Assembly: GCA_963205105.1 (NCBI GenBank)
Contig: CAUJJW010000279.1
Location: 1 to 35,230, forward strand
Reading direction: 5' to 3'
DNA: 35,230 nt
DNA from: Verrucomicrobiota bacterium
GTDB taxonomy: Bacteria; Verrucomicrobiota; Verrucomicrobiia; Limisphaerales; CAIMTB01
The notes under the pieces were generated by a model, which was not told the origin of the DNA, made no database searches, and saw nothing but the letters and a program-made list of their open reading frames with translations. Position numbers and translations under genes: made by a program. This document shows, piece after piece, positions 7,427 to 16,474 of this stretch (position 1 is its first letter; each line of letters starts with the position of its first letter).

Positions 7427-7493
7427 GAAGGTGGCAAGGCTGCGAGGGACGGGCTTGGCGAAGGGTGGAAGCGTGGAAAGCAGCCCGAAAGTT

Positions 7494-7521
7494 TTGACAC
7501 ATCGACGTTGGGGCCTAGCCT
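7494..7521 (+). promoter_or_regulatory. Candidate sigma-70 promoter for the epimerase gene
   Basis: A perfect TTGACA at 7494-7499 is followed after 16 bases by tagcct at 7516-7521, a weak -10 box. It lies 28 bases before the ATG at 7549, in the 120-base gap after the sigma-54 activator. Confidence 0.5.
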
Positions 7522-7548
7522 AGCTCGCAGCGACCCCTCTTACGGATC

Positions 7549-8403
7549 ATGAGAATTGGCATCAACTCCTTCCTGTTCGTTTCACCGTTCACCACCGAGA
7601 GCGTGAAGCTCTTCCCCAAGTTCAAGAAATGGGGTTTCGACACGGTGGAACTGCCCATCGAATCGCCGGAGCACATTGATCCGGCCAAGGTGAAGGCCGC
7701 TGCGGACAAGGCGGGTTTGGCGATTGGCAGCGTGTGCGCCTGCATGGGACCTGGCCGGGATTTCCGCGGTTCGGCGGCCGACCAGAAAACGGCGATGACC
7801 TACTGCAAGACGCTGATCGACCAGATGGTGGTTCTGGGTTGTCCCTCCCTGATCGGGCCCGTTTATAGCGTGGTGGGTTTGATTGGTGCGCACGACGATG
7901 CCGAGAAGAAGGCGCAATTCGCCTTGGTGGTGAAGAACCTGAAGGAATTGGCGGCCTACGCCGAATCCAAGGGCGTTCAAATCTGTGTGGAACCGCTGAA
8001 CCGGTTTGAGACGGATTTCCTGAACACCTGCGACCAGGCATTGAGGCTGCTCAAGGCGGTGAACAGCCCCGCCCTGAAGCTGCACCTCGACACGTTCCAC
8101 ATGAACATCGAGGAAAAGAACCAGGCGGCGGCGATTCTGAAGGCGGGGCGGCATCTCGCCCATTTCCATGCCTGCGGCAGTGATCGCGGCACGCCGGGTA
8201 ACGATCACATCGACTGGAAGCCGATCGTGGCGGCGCTGAAGAAGGTCAAGTACGACGGCGATGTGGTCATCGAGAGCTTCACCACCGACGTGAAGGTCAT
8301 CGCACGCGCAGCAGCGATTTGGCGGAAAATGGAGCCCACCCGGGACGAGATCGCGACCAAGGGGCTCGCGAATCTGAAGAAATTCTTCAAGAAGCGGGCG
8401 TGA
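7549..8403 (+). CDS. Sugar epimerase/isomerase, D-tagatose/D-psicose 3-epimerase type
   Basis: 284 residues, TIM barrel of the AP-endonuclease-2 superfamily. The four metal ligands of ketose 3-epimerases are in place: E148 (ICVEPLNRFETDF), D181 (KLHLDTFHMN), H207 (HFHACGSDRGTPG) and E242 (VVIESF). The E...D...H...E set with NRFETD and the DRGTPG loop is typical of D-tagatose 3-epimerase-like enzymes, which invert C3 of free ketoses using Mn or Co. It is cytosolic (no signal peptide). A cupin gene follows after 25 bases, so the two probably form an operon, perhaps for uptake-linked sugar catabolism; the exact sugar is unknown. Confidence 0.9.
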   Translation: MRIGINSFLFVSPFTTESVKLFPKFKKWGFDTVELPIESPEHIDPAKVKAAADKAGLAIGSVCACMGPGRDFRGSAADQKTAMTYCKTLIDQMVVLGCPSLIGPVYSVVGLIGAHDDAEKKAQFALVVKNLKELAAYAESKGVQICVEPLNRFETDFLNTCDQALRLLKAVNSPALKLHLDTFHMNIEEKNQAAAILKAGRHLAHFHACGSDRGTPGNDHIDWKPIVAALKKVKYDGDVVIESFTTDVKVIARAAAIWRKMEPTRDEIATKGLANLKKFFKKRA

Positions 8404-8428
8404 GTTCCCGATCCTGTGTCCAGGCATC

Positions 8429-8878
8429 ATGTCGTTGCACCCGGTAGCCTCCCATTGCGAAAGCGTCCTGACCCTGGACGTTGTTGGAACGTCGGTTCGT
8501 ATTCTGCTCGATGGCAAACAGACCCACGGGGCGTTTGCGCTGGTCGAGATGATCGGGCAGCCGGGCGATTCGCTGCCTCCTCATGTGCACACGCGTGAGG
8601 AGGAGACCTTCCATGTCCTGGAAGGCGAACTCGAGATGTGGTGCGGAGGGCACACCACGATCCTGCGGACCGGGGACACCTTCTTTGCACCGCGCAACAT
8701 TCCGCATTCGCCCAAGTTCATCGGAACTCAGGCGGCGCGGGTGCTGGTGACGCTCACGCCGGCCGGTTTTGAGCGATCCTTCCGGGATCTGGATGCGGAA
8801 TCCTCAACCGGGCCGGTGTCGCCGGAGCGGGTTTCCGAGATCGTCCAGCGCTACGGTTGCTCGTTTGTGGCGTCGTGA
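8429..8878 (+). CDS. Single-domain cupin protein
   Basis: 149 residues. Cupin motif 1 is PPHVHTREEETFHVLEGELE (two His, one Glu ligand, about residues 51-70) and motif 2 is DTFFAPRNIPHSPKF (fourth ligand His). The length and the form resemble quercetin-dioxygenase-like cupins of unknown substrate. Its N-terminal strand pattern and C-terminal helix (SPERVSEIVQRYG) complete the small beta barrel. It is downstream of the sugar epimerase and its 3' end overlaps the convergent DUF2007 gene by 28 bases. Confidence 0.85.
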   Translation: MSLHPVASHCESVLTLDVVGTSVRILLDGKQTHGAFALVEMIGQPGDSLPPHVHTREEETFHVLEGELEMWCGGHTTILRTGDTFFAPRNIPHSPKFIGTQAARVLVTLTPAGFERSFRDLDAESSTGPVSPERVSEIVQRYGCSFVAS

Positions 8879-9084
8879 GGTTGGGAGTCCTTTAGGATCT
8901 CGGTCGCGCGTGGCGCGTCGGCATCGGCGACTTGAAGTCGAACGCCGGCCACCATGGGGCTCTCGTACCCGAGGAATCCCCCGACGGCTTCGTCGGGCAT
9001 AAAGACCGAAATTCCGGCCGCCTCGATGCGGCTCCGGGCGATGTCGGCGTCCTGTTGCCTTCCAAAAGTGGCGATGGTGGTCAT
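8851..9084 (-). CDS. DUF2007-family putative signal-transducing protein
   Basis: 77 residues from the ATG at 9084; longer readings upstream have unlikely composition. The protein MTTIATFGRQQDADIARSRI...AGISVFMPDEA...GVRLQVADADAPRATEIL follows the beta-alpha-beta-beta-alpha pattern of DUF2007 (a PII-like ferredoxin fold) with the usual ...V.L.V...D...A..IL ending. Function of the family is not settled. It overlaps the cupin gene tail to tail and lies 32 bases downstream of the secreted repeat protein gene in the same direction. Confidence 0.75.
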   Translation of the reverse strand: MTTIATFGRQQDADIARSRIEAAGISVFMPDEAVGGFLGYESPMVAGVRLQVADADAPRATEILKDSQPHDATNEQP

Positions 9085-9116
9085 CGGGGAGGGAAGTGGG
9101 TTGAAGATGCGATCGT

Positions 9117-11237
9117 TTACGGCGTCCGAATCCGAAGACGAAAGAAGGAGTGGGTGGTTTCTGCATCCATGGCTAGGCGGAATCCGCCGAATCGTGGCGT
9201 CCATCCCGTCTCAAAAGGGATGATGTTCCAGGTTCGAAGGTCCAATGAGGTTTCCGCCTCGAAGGGCAGGTCCCAGCCGACAGGAATCGTGAAGTTCCAC
9301 CAAGGCTTGCCTGCACCGTCGATTTGGAGGGTTGGCTGGGTCAAGGGTGGAACCGAAGCCTCCTGAATTCGGAACTCAAGGTTTCCTCCGAAACCGCTGA
9401 ATCCGAACCCTCCGATGTGGAACACCTCCCCGGGTTCCGCCCGGAACAACGCGGGATCGATCTCCGCCACCGCGATGGGAATCGAGCCAACCGCGTAGGC
9501 GCCGCGGTAAACAGCGATGGCCGAATCCGTCATGGTGGTGGTTCGCAGGGCCCAGATTCCGGCGGCCGGTGCCTGCCATTCCCACCAGACGGTTTGCCGC
9601 GGCAGGCGAGTGATTCCGCCGGGCAGGGATTGGGCAGCGAGAAGGGCTTCTTCGGGTAGGGCGGAGGCTCCCGCCGTCCGTCCAGTCACGCGGACGGGTG
9701 ACGTGGGTAGGATGATGCGTTGGCTCCAAAGATCGTTGGCGGGTGGCGGGGTCAGGTGCGCGTTCAATTGGGCGCGCCCCGTGGTGCTCTCGGGGCCGTC
9801 CATTCGGATCCACACCTCGGAATCGGTGACCTCCGCCCAGACCTCGTTGGTGCCGTGGACGTGGTGCTGAAGGATGGGCAAGTCACCGGAGGTTCCCAGG
9901 CGTCGGAACACGGAAAAGATCGGGGCGAATGTTGGAATCGGATGCAGGTCCGTGAACTCGGCCCCACACGGTCCAAGGTAGGTGGTGGTAATGCTCCCCC
10001 CTGTGGAGAGACCGCCGGGAGGAAGCACCTCCACACCAGGTTCCGCGAAGCGGGTGGGCTCGTTGGTGGTGATCTGAATCAGCCCCGAATTCGGAAGAAG
10101 CCAGCGGTACCATAGGGAACTCGTTCCCGAGAGTCCCGGAGCAACAGGGTCCAAAGGCGAACCGGTGGCACCTTCGTTCGACGCGAGCCACGAACCGCCT
10201 TCCCCGGTGATTTCGACAGGCGCGGACAACAGATCGTTGGCGGGGGCCGGTGTGAACTCCAGTTGGGCATGGAAGGGCTGTGACCGATCGAACCCGGGAA
10301 ACGCGTCGACTTGGAGGAAGTACGACTCTCCGGCCTGAGTGTCCCATTCGGTCATGGCTCTGGCGTGCCAGAACCGGGTGCATTCATTGCCCAACTCAGT
10401 CGCCGAAGACGCGATCGAATCCAGCTTGTCGAAAGTGGTCCGCCGGTACGCGACGACCAAGGGCGCCTGGTGGGTGTCGAGGATCCGGATTCGCGCCGTT
10501 CCAGGACTGGGGGCAGTCCAGGTCCACCAGAGTGTTCGGCAAGCGGACGATTCATGCGCACGGGGTTCGCCTGGTTCGGATGTGGCCATGGCAAGCGAGG
10601 CCTCAAAGGCTGGAGATGCCAGGTCCATGACCTTGCGGGATGAAAACCTGTCGTTGGAGGCGGGCGTTCCCAGGATGGGCTCGAATGACGCGGAGACAGG
10701 ACGTGGCGATGGCGGGAGCGGCTCCTGCGAGATGAGGGAGGTGCCATTCGTTTGAACGCCATCGAGCCGGATCCAATAGGTGGTTCCAGCAGCCACAGGA
10801 AACGAACCACGAGGATCGGGTGCCACGGAAGGTCCTCCAAATGAGAAACCGCCGACCGCAATGGGACGCAGGTAGGTCTCGGTCAGAACCTTCCACTGGG
10901 CTAGGCCGTCCAGGGTCAACACCGAGACATCGACTGGGTTCGCGCTGGCCGAAGTGTCCCAGCCCACGAGGCCCTCTTGAAGGGCGGTCCAGCGCCACCA
11001 GACGGATTGGCCGAGCTTGTTGGGATGGCTCGGTTCGAAGGGTTCGCGGGTGGCTTCGGCCAGATCGGCAGCCAGAGCGAACGTGAAGCCTAGGGCTTCG
11101 ACTGCACCGATGACGTTGTCGTGGGCCGGAGCAGCGGCTCGGATAGGGAGAGAAGTGAGACCAGCAAGCACCATGAGGACGAGGACCGGAGAGTGCCATT
11201 TGAGGCGGCCGGTATTGGGAGCGGAGGTGCGGAGCAT
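9117..11237 (-). CDS. Secreted repeat protein with four WWxW/ANDxxS modules
   Basis: 706 residues with an N-terminal signal peptide (hydrophobic VLVLMVLAGLTSLPIRAAAPA). About four modules follow, each starting with an (A/S)ND or HDN motif and containing a W(W/Y)xWxAP(x)G strand: SVWWRWTALQEG, TLWWTWTAPSPG, SLWYRWLLPNSG, TVWWEWQAPAAG. These resemble the pre-peptidase C-terminal-like beta modules common in Verrucomicrobiota extracellular proteins. The last 90 residues form another beta domain (WNFTIPVGWDLPFEAETSLDLR). No catalytic domain is visible, so it may bind polymers or build surface structures. No LPxTG or clear sorting tail is seen. It is transcribed away from the aminotransferase gene across a 180-base gap. 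Confidence 0.75.
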   Translation of the reverse strand: MLRTSAPNTGRLKWHSPVLVLMVLAGLTSLPIRAAAPAHDNVIGAVEALGFTFALAADLAEATREPFEPSHPNKLGQSVWWRWTALQEGLVGWDTSASANPVDVSVLTLDGLAQWKVLTETYLRPIAVGGFSFGGPSVAPDPRGSFPVAAGTTYWIRLDGVQTNGTSLISQEPLPPSPRPVSASFEPILGTPASNDRFSSRKVMDLASPAFEASLAMATSEPGEPRAHESSACRTLWWTWTAPSPGTARIRILDTHQAPLVVAYRRTTFDKLDSIASSATELGNECTRFWHARAMTEWDTQAGESYFLQVDAFPGFDRSQPFHAQLEFTPAPANDLLSAPVEITGEGGSWLASNEGATGSPLDPVAPGLSGTSSLWYRWLLPNSGLIQITTNEPTRFAEPGVEVLPPGGLSTGGSITTTYLGPCGAEFTDLHPIPTFAPIFSVFRRLGTSGDLPILQHHVHGTNEVWAEVTDSEVWIRMDGPESTTGRAQLNAHLTPPPANDLWSQRIILPTSPVRVTGRTAGASALPEEALLAAQSLPGGITRLPRQTVWWEWQAPAAGIWALRTTTMTDSAIAVYRGAYAVGSIPIAVAEIDPALFRAEPGEVFHIGGFGFSGFGGNLEFRIQEASVPPLTQPTLQIDGAGKPWWNFTIPVGWDLPFEAETSLDLRTWNIIPFETGWTPRFGGFRLAMDAETTHSFFRLRIRTP

Positions 11238-11420
11238 CGGGAACGGAGACTCCTAGGAATCGTGCGGTTTGTCAGGTGCCGTCGGATGGAGTCTACGTGG
11301 GGTGGAGGCGGCTGAGATTCGCTTCGTGCTGCGCCCCGGACCACCGGTGTTGTGCACGGACCTTGGGTATTGGGGGCGGGCACGGATTGTTTTGGCGGGT
11401 AAGGGGTGGTTCCCTTGGGC

Positions 11421-12590
11421 ATGCCGAAGCCGTCGGAACGTGTGACCGCGGTCCAGTTGCCCATTATTCCGCAGGTGGCGGAGTGGATACGTTCGGCGCC
11501 TGGAACGCTTTCGTTGGGCCAGGGCGTAGCTGGCTATGCACCGCCCGCGGAGGCCTGGGAAGAAATGGAACGTCTGCGACGGGAACCGTTGTTAAACCGG
11601 TACCAAGCGGTGGACGGGTTGCCGGCGTTGACGGACGCGTTTCGCATCACGCTGGCGCAGGTCCATGGGCTGGAGGTTGGTGCCGGACGGGCGCTGATGG
11701 TGACCGCGGGAGCGAACGCGGCGTTCCAGCAGGTGATCCTCGCCATCTGCGATCCCGGTGATGAGGTGATCTTGCCGGTGCCCTACTACTTCAACCAGGA
11801 GATGGCCCTGGTGTTGGCGAACGTTCGTCCGGTGCTGGCGCGGGTGGGGCAGGGGTACGCTTTGGATGTCGAAGCAATCGAGCGGGCCATCACGTCGCGG
11901 ACCCGGGCGGTGGTGACGGTGTCGCCCAACAACCCCTCGGGTGCGGTTTATCCGGAAAGCACGCTCCGGGCGGTCCAGGCGTTGTGTGTCCGCCGGGGTT
12001 TGTACCACATCAGCGACGAGACCTACGAGGCGTTCACCTTTGGCGGAGTTCGGCATGTTTCGCCAGGCGCCTTTTCGGGCTCGGAAAACCACACCATCAG
12101 CCTGTTTTCGTTTTCGAAGGCTTACGGATTTGCGAGCTGGCGGATCGGTTGCGTGGTGTATCCGGAAGCCCTGGCAACCGGAATGCGGAAGATTCAGGAC
12201 ACGCTGTTGGTCTGTCCGCCGGTGGTGTCGCAATTGGCGGCGGTGGGCTGTCTGAAAGCGGGCCGGGAGTGGTTGGCGGGACGACTCGAAGAAGTGACGC
12301 GGACGCGCGCCAAGGTCCTGCAAGGGTTGGGAGCAATTCGTGATTTCGCGGAATGGGGGCCGTCGGATGGAGCATTCTACGTTCTCTTGAAGCTACGGGA
12401 GCGCGTGGACGTGGTGGAATTGACGCGTCGCTTGATTGCAGAACATCGGGTGGCGGTGATTCCGGGCACGGCATTCGGGGTGAACGACGCAGCTTGTCTG
12501 CGGGTGGCGTATGGCGCCCTGACTCCGGAGACCGCGGGGGAAGGTGTGGGCCGCCTGGTGGAGGGTTTGAGGGCGCTTATCCGCCGATGA
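11421..12590 (+). CDS. PLP-dependent class I/II aminotransferase
   Basis: 389 residues from the ATG at 11421; a GTG 15 bases upstream is possible but its ribosome site would be too close. Fold-type I landmarks: VSPNNPSG (Asn contacting PLP), SDETYE (Asp pairing with the pyridine nitrogen), SLFSFSKAYGFASWRIG with the Schiff-base lysine at about 233 and the phosphate-binding Arg, and a C-terminal carboxylate-binding Arg in CLRVAYG. It resembles aspartate/kynurenine-type aminotransferases of the AAT-I family; substrate is not defined by sequence. It is monocistronic and its end overlaps the convergent lptD gene by 14 bases. Confidence 0.9.
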   Translation: MPKPSERVTAVQLPIIPQVAEWIRSAPGTLSLGQGVAGYAPPAEAWEEMERLRREPLLNRYQAVDGLPALTDAFRITLAQVHGLEVGAGRALMVTAGANAAFQQVILAICDPGDEVILPVPYYFNQEMALVLANVRPVLARVGQGYALDVEAIERAITSRTRAVVTVSPNNPSGAVYPESTLRAVQALCVRRGLYHISDETYEAFTFGGVRHVSPGAFSGSENHTISLFSFSKAYGFASWRIGCVVYPEALATGMRKIQDTLLVCPPVVSQLAAVGCLKAGREWLAGRLEEVTRTRAKVLQGLGAIRDFAEWGPSDGAFYVLLKLRERVDVVELTRRLIAEHRVAVIPGTAFGVNDAACLRVAYGALTPETAGEGVGRLVEGLRALIRR

Positions 12591-14802
12591 GCAGCTCGGG
12601 GCGTTCGGCATCCTGACCGGATTTGAACCGTGGGAAGGCCTTCAGCGAGATCGAAATCGCGATGGTGAAATCGTCATTGCCTCCGAACACATCTTCCCGG
12701 AACCGGAGGGTGACGGCGGCTGTGAGGCTGCGCAGGTCCCGGTACACCGTGTAGTACTGCTCCTGGAGGACGGCGTCGCGGATCTCGTAGTAATGGGAGG
12801 TTCTGAATCCCCAGTTCTCGGTGAAGCGGAGGTACAGCCGGGTGCCAATCAGGTTGCCACCCCGGCCGAGATCGACGTCGTCGCGGGTGTAACGGTGGGT
12901 GACGCCGAGGGACCAATCGCGGCCCGGCTTGAAGATGGCCGAGGTCTGGGACTCGCGGAGCAGGGCGTCGTTGGGGTTGACGCGCATTTCGGAGTTCAAC
13001 GTCAGCCAGCGACGGGGTTTGAAGTCGGCCTCGGAATAGACGTCGCTGAAGGTTTCCTGATCTTGGCGGGGATCGAGGCGCCAGTCGGTGATGACGGCCC
13101 AGTCGAGCAGGTCCTCGACCTGTCCGTCGCGTTTGGTCTGGAGCTTGTTGCGGACGCCCAGGCGGAGAGTGTTCTGACTGTCGATGGAGTCGATGGAGTT
13201 GTAGTCGGGAAACTGGACGGGCAACGGGCGAAGGCTGGGAATCTCGGTGTCGAACTGGGGAAGTTCGAGCGGCACGGCATTGGGTTCGGGGGTGAACGCG
13301 TAGTTCACCGAGGGTTCCAGAATGTGACGCAGACCCGACACGTCCCAGAATTTGTTCTCGGCATCCTTCCAGAGCCGGTGGGCCTTGAAGGAGACTTCGG
13401 CGCCGGTGTTGACGACTCCGCGGGTTTCGGCGTCGAGACTTTCCCACCCGTCGCTATCGGTATCGCCGTAGTAGGTGAAGCGTCCACCGACGCGAGGGGT
13501 GACGTTGAGCCAGCCGAAGAAGGTCTTGGGCAGGAGCAACTGATGGAACGTGTCGGCGCGAAACGCGGAGTAATCGTTGGTCGTGCCCGGGTCGGCGAAA
13601 CGTTGTCGGAACCAACCGGCGGAGTTTTCGCCTTCGTAAAAGATGGGCGATTGGCCGAGTTGCTGGCGGTGGGCGGAGAGTTTGACGTCGGGGAGGCGTT
13701 CAACGGTTTCGAAGAAGTCGTTGACCTGAACGCGGGCGAGGGTGTTGAGGGTGAAATTGGGCCAGGCCTGCTGCACCTCGAAGAAGGAGCCGGGGAGGGG
13801 ATTGCGGCGGTATTCGTTCTCGAAGAAATCGCGGACGATCCACGGATCGGATTGTTTGCGAATGACGGCTTTGGCGGTGAGGTCTTCGCGCAGGGCGACG
13901 GTGTGATCGAAGCTGACGCGATACCGTTGGGGATCGATGGGCTCCCCGGTGATGGGGTCGTTTTCAGGATTCTGATCAGCGATCCAATACCCGGACAGGT
14001 TTCCTTTGCCGACGGGATCGAGGTCGTAGCGAATATCGGGACCGACACCGAGACCGCGGCGCGAGTACGGGTCGAGATTGATGGAGGCGAGTGAATTGGT
14101 TCCGAGGTCGAACTGGTAGGCGGCGCGGAGGTAGGCGCCGTAAATGCTGCGATAGCCGGGCGTCATGACCCAGCGCACGGGGTGATCGCCGAGGCGCCGG
14201 GTGTAGTAGGGGTAATAGAAGACCGGAGTGTCGCCGAGGTAGAGCGTGGCATCGCGGGCGACGATGCGGCGGTCTTCGCGGACGGTGACGGTACGGGCGC
14301 GGATGCGGTAGCCCGGTTCCGCGAGGTCGTCGGTGGTGACGAACGCGTTGGTGAGGGCGTACACGCGGTTGGTGCCCACGGGCTCGAGTGTCAGCGCCCG
14401 TTGGCCGGCGAGGAACACGGGAGGATTGCCGAGCTTGAAGTCCTCGGCGCGCATGGCGCCGGTGCGGAAGTTGTAGAACAGCCGTTCACCGGTCCAGGTG
14501 GTCCCTCCGCGCTGAAGGCTGACGTTGCCTTCGGCGAGGGCCTCGCCGAGGTTCTGGTCGAGGCGGATGTATTGGGCGGCGAGGGTCGCGTCCTCAAAGA
14601 TCACCTGCACGCCGTTGGTGGCGACGATGGTCCCGGTGCGCAGATCCAGGACCGAGCTTGAATCCGGATTGAGGGGGCGGACGTCGATCACATCCCGGGA
14701 AGTCGGGGCTGAGGAGTCATCGACGGTCGGTTCCTGGGCGGTCGCCGCGACGATCCCGACGAGGAGGCAGGCCGAGTATCGCAGGGCGCGGAGAACGTTC
14801 AT
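12577..14802 (-). CDS. lptD: LPS-assembly protein LptD (OstA-like)
   Basis: About 741 residues from the ATG at 14802; a GTG 27 bases earlier repeats the MNVLR start but leaves a hairpin (14807-14833) around it. A signal peptide (ALRYSACLLVGIVAATAQ) is followed by an OstA/LptA-like beta-jellyroll (about 40-200, with IVATNGVQVIFEDATLAAQYI) and a large beta-barrel region with the LptD-typical TPVFYYPYYTRRLGDHPVRW and RHILEPSVNYAFTPEPNAVP. LptD is the outer-membrane translocon inserting lipopolysaccharide with LptE, so the cell has a diderm LPS envelope. Barrel end at the C-terminus lacks the usual final aromatic residue (it ends IGG). It lies upstream of no partner gene here. Confidence 0.85.
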   Translation of the reverse strand: MNVLRALRYSACLLVGIVAATAQEPTVDDSSAPTSRDVIDVRPLNPDSSSVLDLRTGTIVATNGVQVIFEDATLAAQYIRLDQNLGEALAEGNVSLQRGGTTWTGERLFYNFRTGAMRAEDFKLGNPPVFLAGQRALTLEPVGTNRVYALTNAFVTTDDLAEPGYRIRARTVTVREDRRIVARDATLYLGDTPVFYYPYYTRRLGDHPVRWVMTPGYRSIYGAYLRAAYQFDLGTNSLASINLDPYSRRGLGVGPDIRYDLDPVGKGNLSGYWIADQNPENDPITGEPIDPQRYRVSFDHTVALREDLTAKAVIRKQSDPWIVRDFFENEYRRNPLPGSFFEVQQAWPNFTLNTLARVQVNDFFETVERLPDVKLSAHRQQLGQSPIFYEGENSAGWFRQRFADPGTTNDYSAFRADTFHQLLLPKTFFGWLNVTPRVGGRFTYYGDTDSDGWESLDAETRGVVNTGAEVSFKAHRLWKDAENKFWDVSGLRHILEPSVNYAFTPEPNAVPLELPQFDTEIPSLRPLPVQFPDYNSIDSIDSQNTLRLGVRNKLQTKRDGQVEDLLDWAVITDWRLDPRQDQETFSDVYSEADFKPRRWLTLNSEMRVNPNDALLRESQTSAIFKPGRDWSLGVTHRYTRDDVDLGRGGNLIGTRLYLRFTENWGFRTSHYYEIRDAVLQEQYYTVYRDLRSLTAAVTLRFREDVFGGNDDFTIAISISLKAFPRFKSGQDAERPELLIGG

Positions 14803-14851
14803 GAACCGCCGTGAGCGAAGCACATTCACGGCGGTGGTGCCAAGGGACGAC

Positions 14852-15868
14852 TTACTTCACCACCGGGCGAAGCAGAATGTTCCGATAGTCCACGGCCTCG
14901 TGGTCGCCCTGGAGGTAGATGGGGCCGGGACGGAACTCGTCGGACCACAGGGCGCCGCCGGTGCAGCCCAGGACGGGTTGGTTGTCGATGATCTTCACGC
15001 CGTTCAGGATCACCGTGACATGGCGGTCCACGAGGGTGATGTCGAAGGTCTGCCACTCACCAGGGGCTTTGGCCGGATTGGAGGTCGGGGTGATCCGGCT
15101 GTAGACGCCGCCGATGCCGTGGGAATCCGGGGAGCGGTTGAACGAATCCGCCACCTGAACCTCGTAGATGCCGCGGAGGTAGATGCCGCTGTTGCCTTTG
15201 GCGGGGACTTTGGCTTCCAGGGTGATCTGGAAATCCTCGAATTCGCGGTCGGTGCGGATGTTTCCGTAATGCTTGCCGGACGATTTGTCGGGTCGATTGA
15301 CCAAGGTGCCGTTCTCGACGCTCCAACCATTGGCGGCGCTGGGCTCGATCAGTCGCCATCCCGAGAGATCCTTGCCATTGAAGAGGGGGATGGGTGCACC
15401 GAACTTGACCTGGCTCAGGTCGGGTCGTGGCGGGAGGGCTGGGATTCGTTTTCCTGAGAAGTTCTCCTGGCGAAGTCCGGTGCCGTCCTCGCGGGGATTG
15501 AACTGCATGAACTCGATGGTGTCGCCGTCGACGCGCCCGGCGAGCAGTTCGGTGAACTGCTGGGTGCGGACGACCTTTCCGTTGGCGTCGGTGCGTTTCA
15601 CCTCGCGGACGCGGGTGACGTGGAGGGTGTCGTCATGGAAATTGACGGAGGCAACGGGAACGACGCTGCCGCCGCCCCAGAGGATGGAACCGTCGTACCA
15701 GCCCTTTTCCTTTCGGATTTCGAGCCAGCCGGCGCCACCACCGGGGATGGTGAGGGCCCAGCGGCCGAGGAAAGCCTCCTGGGCGGAGGCGGCGGTTGCG
15801 GGGAGGGCGAGCAGGGCGAGCAGTGTGAGCCGGCGGGCGGTGTTGGATCGGGGGGAGGAACGTTTCAT
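14852..15868 (-). CDS. Exported DUF1080 (3-keto-disaccharide hydrolase-like) protein
   Basis: 338 residues with a signal peptide (RRLTLLALLALPATAASAQ). A short N-terminal beta domain (about 30-150) precedes the DUF1080 concanavalin-like domain (about 160-338) with PLFNGKDLSGWRLI, NSGIYLRGIYEVQVADSFN, GEWQTFDITLV and the C-terminal GPIYLQGDHEAVDYRNI. Members cleave 3-keto-glycosides or bind sugars in the periplasm. It is transcribed toward lptD with about 50 bases between. The mobile element starts 135 bases upstream of its start and so replaces or displaces the original promoter region. A second DUF1080 gene lies at 26530. Confidence 0.88.
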   Translation of the reverse strand: MKRSSPRSNTARRLTLLALLALPATAASAQEAFLGRWALTIPGGGAGWLEIRKEKGWYDGSILWGGGSVVPVASVNFHDDTLHVTRVREVKRTDANGKVVRTQQFTELLAGRVDGDTIEFMQFNPREDGTGLRQENFSGKRIPALPPRPDLSQVKFGAPIPLFNGKDLSGWRLIEPSAANGWSVENGTLVNRPDKSSGKHYGNIRTDREFEDFQITLEAKVPAKGNSGIYLRGIYEVQVADSFNRSPDSHGIGGVYSRITPTSNPAKAPGEWQTFDITLVDRHVTVILNGVKIIDNQPVLGCTGGALWSDEFRPGPIYLQGDHEAVDYRNILLRPVVK

Positions 15869-16002
15869 GAAAGGAGGATGGATGAAATGGGAGCAGGTCC
15901 GTGGAATGCGTGCGAGAGCGCACGCTAGACGTGGGGTGGGTACGGACTCAAGGCTTGGGAGGCGGGACGGAGGACGGAGGACGGATTCACCCGAGGATGG
16001 GT

Positions 16003-16029
16003 TGTCTCGTCACTACCTAGTCTTCTCGA
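16003..16029 (+). repeat. Left terminal inverted repeat
   Basis: Begins tgtctcgtcactacctag and matches the reverse complement of 24505-24531 at 22 of 27 positions. The outer bases TGT fit MuA/TnsB-type element ends. 16030-16264 holds no gene, only further copies of the end motif. Confidence 0.7.
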
Positions 16030-16176
16030 ATGTGAAGGAGGGTGAAATAGCCTCTAAGACGCTGAACGGACGCGCTTTAGAGGGAGATGGCGACGGATGG
16101 GGCCCTGCTCGATTTCACGCTACCGGCGCGGGCCGACTTTTGGAGAGAACTGGCGAAGGCTGAGCAACTTGCAACG

Positions 16177-16200
16177 AATCGAGAAAACTAGGTCGCGACG
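16177..16200. repeat. Internal copy of the end motif (exact 24-bp direct repeat of 24503-24526)
   Basis: All 24 bases are identical to 24503-24526 in the same orientation, so this copy points opposite to the left terminal repeat. A third partial copy, ttctcgatttc, lies at about 16217-16227 and pairs with the first bases of this one. The set looks like several transposase-binding sites at one end, as in Mu attL. A site-specific att repeat is the alternative. Confidence 0.7.
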
Positions 16201-16264
16201 ATCCGAAACCCTGCAGTCTTCTCGATTTCTGGCGAAGGGGCCAAGGGGCGGAAATTAGGAAGGC

Positions 16265-16459
16265 TTAACCAAACTCAGCAGGGGTCGGGACCCGGACGAC
16301 TTCCTTGCCGTCCCGATCTTGGAGAATCCAGAACTCGGACTCGATCACGGGGCATGAAGCGTTCCGGGCAACCAGGTCGCGGGCCCACGACTCGGGAATC
16401 CCGTGGCCCACCAGGTGGGCAACCAAGCGCTTTTGGGTGGGGTAGGAAAGCTCGCTCAC
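16265..16459 (-). CDS. Small unknown protein of the leftward arm
   Basis: 64 residues from a GTG at 16459. The frame stays open upstream to 16720, but that part overlaps the neighbouring gene and has random-looking composition. The retained part, with LSYPTQKRLVAHLVGHGIPE and VIESEFWILQDRDGKEVVRV, has a plausible helix-strand-strand make-up. I do not recognise the family. No good ribosome site is visible. It would be the last gene of the leftward transcript started at the repressor. Confidence 0.4.
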   Translation of the reverse strand: MSELSYPTQKRLVAHLVGHGIPESWARDLVARNASCPVIESEFWILQDRDGKEVVRVPTPAEFG

Positions 16460-16474
16460 GGGATTGGGCAGCAA

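Noticed and set aside
12793..14094. 433-codon open frame antisense to lptD
   Set aside because: Composition is a mirror of the LptD codons, with no recognisable motif or ribosome site.
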